Assembly: GCA_020796225.1 (NCBI GenBank)
Contig: CM036767.1
Coordinates: 23,433,138 to 23,497,137 of the forward strand
Source of the DNA: Arion vulgaris
Lineage: Eukaryota; Mollusca; Gastropoda; Stylommatophora; Arionidae
Reading direction: 5' to 3'
Length of the DNA stretch: 64,000 nt
Positions 57,173 through 64,000 of the stretch are shown piece after piece. Position 1 is the stretch's first letter. Each line of letters opens with the position of its first letter. Under the pieces are notes generated by a model that did not search any database, was not told the DNA's origin, and saw nothing but the letters and a program-made list of their open reading frames with translations. A program made the translations under genes and the position numbers.

Positions 57173-58370
57173 ATCAAAACCCAGTTATGAAAAAAACAGA
57201 TGCACTTCATGAACTCTGCTTTAAGGATTTTACCCAGTACATCTTGTGATTTCACTTAAATGTTCTCACATCTTTGTCTTCTAAGCTGAATCTTCTCTTA
57301 ACTGATTGGCTCACATAAGCTGCTGGGAGATCCACTACTTACTTGTTTTAGAATAATCTTCAAGATAATTCATTTACCTACATAATGGTATATTACTCAT
57401 AAAAATCTGTTAATAATTAAGAAAATGTGAGCTGAATTTGTATGTACACTTGCAATGGAAAAACAGAACATAAATTTAATTCATCCACTACACATTTTTT
57501 CAGTTCTGTAGCTAATCAGTTAAGAGATCAAAACAATGGAACATAAGGTTAAATCCAAACAGGGAAGTTTGTGTACATTTTTTAGTTTCATAGCTATTGC
57601 ACATAGAACAGTTTAATCCAGATTGTTCCACCAGTACTACATTTGAAAAATGAGATATGTTTAACACCTTGTCAATCCTATCATCATCTTGTTCTTTCTA
57701 AAGTATTTGATAGATCTTCTGTTATCAGTTATATGAGGACTATCATCATAGAACTCCGGATATGTCCATAGGTGCTCCGATCTCCGCCATAACAAATCCA
57801 GCACCCAACATGCAAGTTTGATGTCGATTAATCAATCTTTGCATATTTGGTATGTCGTTCTTTTCAGGCTGCACCAATATCCATCTCTCTCAATCTGGTC
57901 AGCAAGTGAGATTCACAACCATGAAACTCCTCTGTTCGGAAAGACTCTTGGATAGATCTGCAATGTAGTTATGTCACGCTTTCAGCAAAACTTTATATAG
58001 ACATACTATTCCAGACTTAAGTGTGCGATTTCAATTCTTGAGAGAACTGTAGATCACAGCTGACAGCAGCATACAACAAAGTTCAACACAATCAATAACT
58101 GCATCCATCATCATGAAACTCGAGACATTATTGCAGAAAGGCAATACTTTGCAAACACACATATATTTTACTACTTTCAGATGAATCATTTAATAACTTT
58201 TAAATAACATTTAATTTATAAGACAGAAGAATAAACATTTGTTTCATGATTTGTTTGTACTTGTTGTCAAGTTTTTCATACATTATTTTCTCATTCTTTC
58301 ATCTGTCTTTTTGTTTATTGTACTGTGATTCAGGAACATTTACGGTCAGTGCATGTTGTCCCATTGTTAT
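57173..58370. other. Unique sequence, no recognisable gene
   Basis: 57175-57680 is the template of the blended copy on the other side of the array. 57680-58370 holds no recognisable gene or element. Confidence 0.5.
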
Positions 58371-58371
58371 C

Positions 58372-58570
58372 AGAGTTCATTAGAAAAGATCAAAAATAAA
58401 AAATTCCACATAAATATCTTCATCATCTTCAAAATTACATTGGGGACACTCGCCAGTGCTAGAGTTCATGCACTGCAGCTGAGATCTTCCTGTATAAGAA
58501 AGAGATCAGAGCACACATGGTTACTCACCAAAGTGCAATGATGATGGTCCTATCAATCAATCTATCTATC
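58372..58570 (+). mobile_element. SINE S1 3' half
   Basis: Order ttcattagaaaagatcaaaa, tcttcatcatcttcaaaatt, acattggggacactcgccag, ctgcagctgagatcttcctg, caaagtgcaatgatgatggt, then an (aatc)n/(tatc)n tail. Collinear with 61075-61255. Confidence 0.82.
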
Positions 58571-58930
58571 GGAACGAAGAAAGAATTCAGAAGAATGGCA
58601 TGTGTATAGTCCTTGACTGCACTAGATAGTCCAATTGTGACGATGAGATATATGCTTGGCTTGGCGTTCTCGTTATGCTATCACTTAAACCAAAGTATAT
58701 ATGCTGTTTACTGCAGATCAGAAACTTCCACTGCACAAGAATACTAATAATGATAAGGGCATGAGAATCAAGCGTGGCATGTTGTGGATGAATCAAGCTG
58801 AGAGAACAATTAGCCAAATGACCACAGTTGTGGTTCTAATAAAAAGGGAAGAATAGATCCCAATAAATGGTAGCATGATTAACCTTCGCTACGTTATCAT
58901 TACTCCAGAAAGGGAATGTTGAGATTGGAG
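58571..58930. other. No recognisable gene
   Basis: Spacer; open frame at 58587-58817 (minus) has no recognisable features. Confidence 0.4.
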
Positions 58931-58931
58931 C

Positions 58932-59710
58932 AACATTCAAGTTGAACTTGCAAGCAGCTGATAAAGATAATGCTAGTGATGATGATGATGTTTATATTGA
59001 TGGGTCTGTGTATCGTGGAGAGAAGTCAGGCTGGTGTTTCCTGGCTAGTGCACATGATAGGTATGTAGAAGAGAGAAGTCTAGCATACAAGACAACTTTC
59101 AGTATGATGATGGAGGTTGAGGCCATTACTGCTGCTCTCCAGTGACTCTCAGGTATTCCAATTACTGGAAGTTGTTGTATCTGACTCAATCAATGATTCA
59201 GAAGGTCAAACATGGCAAATTGCGATATGAGTGGATTGCATCGATAGAGGTTTCCGGCCAACAGAGGCTTACAATTCAATGTCTGCACCGTCCTCCACTG
59301 CAGGAACCACTTTAAACACTCCTTGATCACTGTCCCTATGAGAAATTGATTTTCATATCCTCTCACTCTACACAGAAGATGACATTGTCGGGTCTGCCCA
59401 GGTCTAAAATTGAATACAAGAAGTCAGAGTAGTGTACAGGACTCTCCTGTATGACACAAATCAGAACATATTGCATTAACCATACCAGCTAGATTGAGTC
59501 TATCCAGCAATTTAAGGTGTTTAGAACTACTTATTGTACAAGCAGAAATGCTTAGGGGACATAAAAAGAACTGTGTTTAACCATCAAGTCACAAGTACTA
59601 TCAGTATGCGTACATTTTTGTTTGCTGGGGAGACATAAGAGGGGTCTGCCCAGAGTGCTATAATATCAGTGCGGTAAACAATAACTATGAAAATAATGCA
59701 GTTACATACA
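58932..59710 (+). mobile_element. RNase H-bearing LINE, C-terminal fragment
   Basis: The frame 58942-59145 is the start of an RNase H domain: VYIDGSVYRGEKSGWCFLAS (first catalytic Asp in YIDGS), then FSMMMEVEAITAALQ (catalytic Glu). After a stop the reading continues as VVVSDSINDSEG and degraded text. The 3' end to 59710 matches 3690-3850 in reverse. Fragmentary and inactive. Confidence 0.78.
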
Positions 59711-60150
59711 ATATTACTTCATAAACTACACCAGCTGTGTATCAAAGATTTGATATTTTACACTGCCTTCACTTCCATAGCTAAACAAACAACATTCTAG
59801 CAATGGTCTATTGCAAATGGTGGAATTCTCTGGACAGAGAGACTCTATACAACTCTGGACTTGATCAAAACTCTCTGGACTGGATAGAAGTTGTAATGGC
59901 TCAATGCCACGGAAAAACTGAACCTGCAAGAAATTTAAACAACAAAATTGACTCACACTGTGGACTTGCAAACTTTCTTTATAAGCAAAACCTGCCTGGA
60001 TTTTAAAATATTAACAACTTCAACAAATGAGATTTTTAAAACACTGGCAGTTTATTAAATTGGTTGGTCTTTCAATAACATCGATATTTTATCTCATTTT
60101 TCCTTTCAACCAAGTATCATGCCTACAGCATGTCTCTTCACAACTCTCTC
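59711..60150. other. No recognisable gene
   Basis: The open frame 59803-60006 (67 codons) is unrecognised. The rest is AT-rich. Confidence 0.35.
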
Positions 60151-60564
60151 TCCTTGGTGCAGTTAATCAGTTATGACACCAATCTTTTGTCGAACCACGA
60201 TGTCAGACCATCCAACATCTTCTCCCTCTGTCTTCCACAATCACTGCTTCCCTGAATTGCACCCGTTGTCACCAAATGTTCTAAACCTTCTCTTCGCATT
60301 ATATGCTAGAAGAACCTTGATTCTTATGCTTTTGATAATATTTCTTTGTGTGCAGAACTGATTTAAAAGCTCATTTGTTTTCTTCGCTGTCCATGGAATT
60401 TTCAGCATTCTTCTGTAATACCTCATCTCTGTGGCTTTCAGTGATCTTATTGATTGTTTGTTCATTGTCCATGATTCACTTCCATACATAAGTATTGATA
60501 TATTGAATAGCACTTGCGCATCATTTCCAGAGTGTCATTGGTAATAAATGCATACATAATCGGG

Positions 60565-61260
60565 AGGGGGCGTGCCTCTGTGACGTAGAGGTTAGGTACT
60601 CGTCTCTGGTGTCAAAGGTACCAGATTCGCTCCCTTGTGGAGCCATCTGGATATTTTTCCAAAGATTCCTGATCTTAGTGTAGGTGAGACCGAGTTCCAA
60701 ATCCTATCGGAGACAGAAGATAAAAAGATGTGCCGTGTTCAATTTGAGCACGTAAAAGAACCCTTGGCAGTTAAAAATCGAGAAGAGCAGGCTGGAAAAC
60801 TGCTGCCTTGGCAAAATTCATTAGAAAAGATCACCCGAGTGGTTACCGGGGCCCAAATTTTGGGTGTAAAGAATAAAATCACTGTTACCTACCAGCATGT
60901 CGTAAGAAGCGACTAAGAAGGTTTGGCTGAAATCGGATGCATGTGCCATAAACATGTAGAAGTCTTTGCGTTTAGGGGCCTACCAAACCAATGTGCAACG
61001 TATACACGTTCTTGGCAAAGATCAAACATATCACAAAGAGTGATTAAAATTGGTCAAAGAACGAACGCAAAGAAGATTAGAATGAATTAAAAATACAATT
61101 CCTACAAAAATATCTTCACCATCTTCAATATTACATTGGGAACCCTCGCCGGTGCTTCGTGCACTGCAGCTGAGATCTTCCTGTGCAACAAAGAGATCGG
61201 AGCACACACGGTTACTCATCAAAGTGCAATGATGATGGTCCTATCAATCAATCAAACACG
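60565..61260 (+). mobile_element. SINE S1 (composite) with tRNA-like head
   Basis: The head at 60570-60640 has an A-box-like gtgacgtagaggttaggtac and B box agattcgctcc. The body runs ggtgagaccgagttccaaat, tttgagcacgtaaaagaacc, aatcgagaagagcaggctgg, aaattcattagaaaagatca. The segment 60840-61020 then resembles S2 (cctaccagcatgtcgtaaga), and at 61070 a second S1 3' half begins, ending in (aatc)n at 61255. So this is either two SINEs or one inside another. The open frame 60635-60916 is not a gene. Confidence 0.75.
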
Positions 61261-61328
61261 CATAATGTGTTTTTCCTTTTCATAAAAGCTGCTTTCTCTT
61301 GAGCTATTCTATACCTAATCTCTGTTTT

Positions 61329-61559
61329 ACATCTTCCAGCTGTCCGTCTGCCCAGCGTGTTCGTAGCGCGTTGGACTACGGGTGACTATCCCTCTGTGTG
61401 TACGGGTTCAACTCGCGGATGGCAGAAAAAGCCACAGATTCCCGAGATTTACGGTGTTCGTGGCACCGAACCGAAGGGTTACGATGTCCATGGCACCGAG
61501 CCGAAGAGCTGAAAAGCTCAAGTGCTTCTGGATCGGAAAACAAAAACATCTTCCAGCTG
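61329..61559 (+). mobile_element. tRNA-derived SINE S4 with 14-bp target duplication
   Basis: The insertion is 61343-61545, flanked by perfect 14-bp direct repeats acatcttccagctg (61329-61342 and 61546-61559). The head has agcgcgttggactac and a B box gggttcaactcgc, and the element ends in an A-rich ggaaaacaaaa. Removing the insert and one repeat restores the LINE reading from FITSAGRC into KTEIRYRIAQEK. Confidence 0.92.
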
Positions 61560-61959
61560 ATGTTATAAATGTTCCCAGATACTTGAATCGAGGGACTTGT
61601 TTCAGTGTTGTGTTACTTATTTTGATATTGTATTTTGGTGTTTCCTGTTTCTTGGAGACAACCATAACCTCTGTTTTCTTTATATTCATGCATATTCCTC
61701 TCTTCTCACCTTCTCTCACTAAAATATTATCAAGTCTTGTAGATCTTGTTCATTTGTAGCCATGAGAACTGTGTCATCAGCGTATCTTAGATTGTTCATA
61801 TTTTGTCCGCCAACTGTTATTCCTGTCTTTTCTTCTATATGTCGCATGATGTTTTCACTGTATAGGTTGAACAGGTCTGGTGAGAGTACGCATCCTTGTC
61901 TTACTCCTAATTGGATTTCCTTATAGATTAAACTCTGATCTTAAACTTGAAGTTAAACT

Positions 61960-62345
61960 CTGAGATTAAACTATGTCTTATGGCTGCTCTTTGTTACTTA
62001 TTCCTTTCTGCTCCTCGTGGAGCATAGGGCCTCAACAGTTGTTCGTCCCTCTTCTCGGTCTCTGGCTGTTCTATTCTCCCAGGACAGTTCAGTACTCTTC
62101 AGTTCAAGACGACTTTGTCTCCAGGTCTGTTTAGGGCGTCCTCTTTTTCGTTTTCCTTGCAGGTTCCACTAAAGTGCTTGTCTAGTGACACTTGACTGTG
62201 TCTTTTGTAGGGTATGCCAGACCCATCACCATTTTTTCTTCTTGATCTAGGTCATCATGGGTTCCTGTCCGGTTCTTATCTACAGGTCTGTGTTTGTAAC
62301 TCTATCATAACATCTCAGTCTGAGAATCCGCCACAGACATCCGGT
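61960..62345 (-). mobile_element. LINE family D C-terminal fragment inserted in LINE E
   Basis: On the minus strand it reads RILRLRCYDRVTNTD, then GKRKRGRPKQTWRQSRLELK, LSWENRTARDREEGRTTVEA and LCSTRSRKE before a stop. The same order (GKRKR..TKTTLRRT, ALCAA) ends the copy at 36538-38378. It splits the RT of LINE E between MYLQQ and the LGVRQG box. Confidence 0.82.
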
Positions 62346-62799
62346 TACTGTACTTTGTTGCAAGTACATATTCTTGATCAGTCTAAGATCTTTCCCATCA
62401 ATATTTATACTTTCTAACATTCAAATCATTTCTCCATATTTTACTTTATCAAAAGCTTTTGTCTATGAAACATAAGTATAAGTCAAACTTCATTTCTATT
62501 GATCTTTCCATTCTTATTGTATATATTGCGTTGTTCCCCTGCCTTCAACAAAGCCACATTGTTCTTCCTTAACTTCTGGTCTTATTTTGTTTCTTACCTT
62601 TCTCATGATAATGTTGAAAAGTAATTATGTCATGTGACTCATGAGGCTGATTATGCGGTGTTCTTCACATTCTGTCATTCCTACTTTCTTTGGTAGTGCT
62701 ATAAAAATGGACTTGTAAATCTTTAGGTATATATTCGGTGTTGTAGATGTCATTAAATAATTTTGTTAAAACGCCTACATACAATTCACCTGTTGCTTC

Positions 62800-63059
62800 T
62801 ACGGGGTGTTCAAGATAAAAGTAGCATGTCAAAGGAGTCAATATGGCATATATTTATGAAATTGAGACGGTTCAATTATGACATAGTATAGGTCAAGTAC
62901 GTAAGTTTTTATGATTATGGTGCAGGAAGGGGCAATGAACAAATGTTATGAAAGGATGAGCTAGTCAGAACCAGTTTAAATAGTAAACAGACAAAACGCA
63001 ATGCGTAACAGGCAACTTTTGATTTGTTAATCGGCTACTTTTATCTTGAACACCCTGTA
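62800..63059. mobile_element. Mariner-type MITE with TA duplication
   Basis: The element is 62802-63057 (256 bp). Its ends are inverted: c(g/a)gggtgttcaagataaa followed by agtagc, 23 of 24 matching, both flanked by TA. No coding sequence. Termini of the CAGGGTGTTCAAG type with TA target duplication are characteristic of Tc1/mariner-superfamily elements. It lies inside LINE E. Confidence 0.9.
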
Positions 63060-63152
63060 TTTCTTCTATTTCTTCTTCTAGCAAATATTAAAAGGTAATA
63101 TTTTTTAAGAGAAATGCTTTTTTTAATATGAACTGATATTATCTGTACTCAC

Positions 63153-63365
63153 TGCCTGTTTTTCCCACAGATAAGCTATAAGAGAATGCTCTCCATCAGT
63201 CAAAACAAATGTCATGATAATTGTTGGCTCCAGATTCACAGGCTGTGTCATACTTTTGGGACAAACATGCTCTGTGAACTGAGTATCCAATGGAACTTGT
63301 AATGATTCTGCGGATTCCCTGTCATAAACACTACAATTGTATAAAGCTGGACATTGTGAGAAAAT
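63153..63365 (-). CDS. Internal exon of an unidentified host gene
   Basis: On the minus strand, a 213-base segment (exactly 71 codons, phase 0 on both sides) lies between an acceptor (ttaaataatacag before 63365) and a consensus donor (gtgagt after 63153). It reads IFSQCPALYNCSVYDRESAE, continues with VPLDTQFTEHVCPKSMTQPV and NLEPTIIMTFVLTDGEHSLI and ends AYLWEKQA. No stop, no repeat, protein-like composition with Cys and Trp. The strand-rich MTFVLTDGEHSLIAYLW part resembles an OB-fold, as in single-strand-DNA or telomere-binding proteins, but this is an impression only. It has no ATG start. Confidence 0.68.
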
Positions 63366-63499
63366 CTGTATTATTTAATATCAGATTTAGAAAAAAAAGA
63401 TTGAATACTATCTAAAAAACAAATAGTTAAATCAACAAAACACAACAAATAATGAGTAACATTACTTTAAAAGATATAAGAAGGTTTTTAAGTGAATTT

Positions 63500-63750
63500 T
63501 GCTAAAGAAGTGGCTTTCCAGCATGCTCTTCTCGAGATTTTGAACTGCCAAGGGTTCTTTTATGTGCACAACTTGAACACATGAGCTATATTTTATTGTC
63601 TATCTCCGGTAGGACTAGGAACTCGATCTCACCTACAGTGAAATCAGGGATCACTGAAAAAATATCCTGATAACTTCATGAGGGAGTGAACCGTGTACCT
63701 TTGGAATGAGAGGTGAGTACATAACCTCTACGCCACAGAGAGCCCTGCTC
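63500..63750 (-). mobile_element. SINE S1 head and 5' body
   Basis: On the minus strand the head (ctgtggcgtagaggttatgt, then a degenerate B box) leads into ggtgagatcgagttcctagt, ttcaagttgtgcacataaaa, gaacccttggcagttcaaaa and tctcgagaagagcatgct. Collinear with 60570-60810, without the 3' half. Confidence 0.8.
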
Positions 63751-63759
63751 TAATCTGTT

Positions 63760-64000
63760 GAATGGTTTGTGTCTCAGTATATCATATTCACAGCAGCAGT
63801 CTTGAAGTATGTGCTCTGTCATGTACATATATGTGCTTGTCAATATGTAGGCATGGCTGAATCTTTCACTTTGAATTTTATATACATGTGACTATGGAGT
63901 TGCTGGTCTCTGTTCTGAGTTGTAGAATGACTTGTTCAAATTTGTTCATATTTTGTATACATGTGACTATTGAGTCGCTGGTGTCCTGTTCTGAGGTGTA
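63760..64000 (-). mobile_element. RNase H-type LINE C-terminal fragment with start of a tandem duplication
   Basis: Minus reading contains TEHILQDCCCEYDILRHKPF, equivalent to the Cys-bearing tail at 47650-48355. From about 63876, tatacatgtgactatggagt and tgctggtctctgttctgagt recur about 80 bases later (63956), so a tandem duplication begins and runs off the window end. Confidence 0.65.

Larger units (their letters stand above)
60151..63130 (-). mobile_element. LINE (family E) host of nested insertions
   Basis: Read on the minus strand from high to low coordinates, one ORF2 is spread over several pieces. 63060-62420: RT start with LYVGVLTKLFNDIYNTEYIP, TIRMERSIEMK and LCFIDKSFDKV. About 62385: DGKDLRLIKNMYLQQ. 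61935-61720: [19 protein letters not shown] and [11 protein letters not shown], with the catalytic YADD intact. 61719-61550: KKTEVMVVSKKQ and FKYLGTFITSAG. 61328-61262: EIRYRIAQEKAAFMKRK. 60515-60240: MYGSESWTMNKQ, MRYYRRMLKIPWTAKKTNE. Frameshifts and four insertions make it inactive. Confidence 0.87.

Noticed and set aside
1..64000. An undescribed defence, mobile or biosynthetic gene system
   Set aside because: Apart from two or three host exons, all coding text belongs to known transposable-element classes. The unusual features are repeat dynamics and assembly behaviour, not a new gene system.

Overview
This is a repeat-saturated, AT-rich piece of a metazoan nuclear genome. Split exons with GT/AG borders, LINE, Penelope-like, hAT, mariner-type and tRNA-SINE elements, and the absence of any operon, rRNA or phage organisation all point to an animal. 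The mixture of Penelope-like elements, several LINE lineages and tRNA-headed SINEs fits a marine invertebrate, plausibly a mollusc, but the sequence does not fix the taxon. I found no complete gene, CRISPR array, RNA gene or bacterial-style system.

Host coding sequence is sparse. There is a possible TATA promoter and first exon near 13.3 kb (+). A well-bounded first coding exon lies at 19706-19983 (+, MGQHTS start with a myristoylation-type signal). A long terminal exon lies at 43129-45613 (+, about 828 codons, disordered, Ser-rich, with one long polyproline tract). These may belong to one gene, but the reading phases require an intermediate exon or a second acceptor. A separate minus-strand internal exon of exactly 71 codons lies at 63153-63365. 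Nearly everything else is mobile-element debris or tandem repeat.

Roughly a fifth of the window is minisatellite: arrays with units of 16, 21, 29, 32, 33, 34, 36, 38/45/24, 40, 42, 45, 60/65, 61 and 73 bp. Several can be traced to their seed. The 42-bp and 21-bp arrays lie inside LINE ORF2 coding sequence. The 32-bp array is an amplified LINE 3' tail, the 61-bp array sits between two collinear pieces of one LINE, the 45-bp array begins at the 3' end of the same LINE family, and the 73-bp array grew from the edge of a tRNA-SINE. Local tandem growth of freshly inserted retroelement sequence is the dominant theme.

Mobile elements with visible insertion signatures are a hAT transposon (48356-49653, 8-bp duplication, inverted ends), an inverted-arm Penelope-like element (33951-36018, 12-bp duplication), a 5'-truncated Penelope-like element (8503-9447, 16-bp near-perfect duplication), a 5'-truncated LINE (18498-19100, 12-bp duplication), a SINE (61343-61545, 14-bp duplication) and a mariner-type MITE (62802-63057, TA duplication). 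The last two sit in a nest of insertions inside one LINE at 60.15-63.1 kb.

Two stretches need caution before biological use. 29880-31665 is a base-by-base blend of the unique sequence at 27410-29215 with the neighbouring 61-bp repeat. 55880-56400 is a blend of 57175-57680 with the 73-bp repeat. Both look like consensus errors of an assembler at long minisatellites rather than real DNA.
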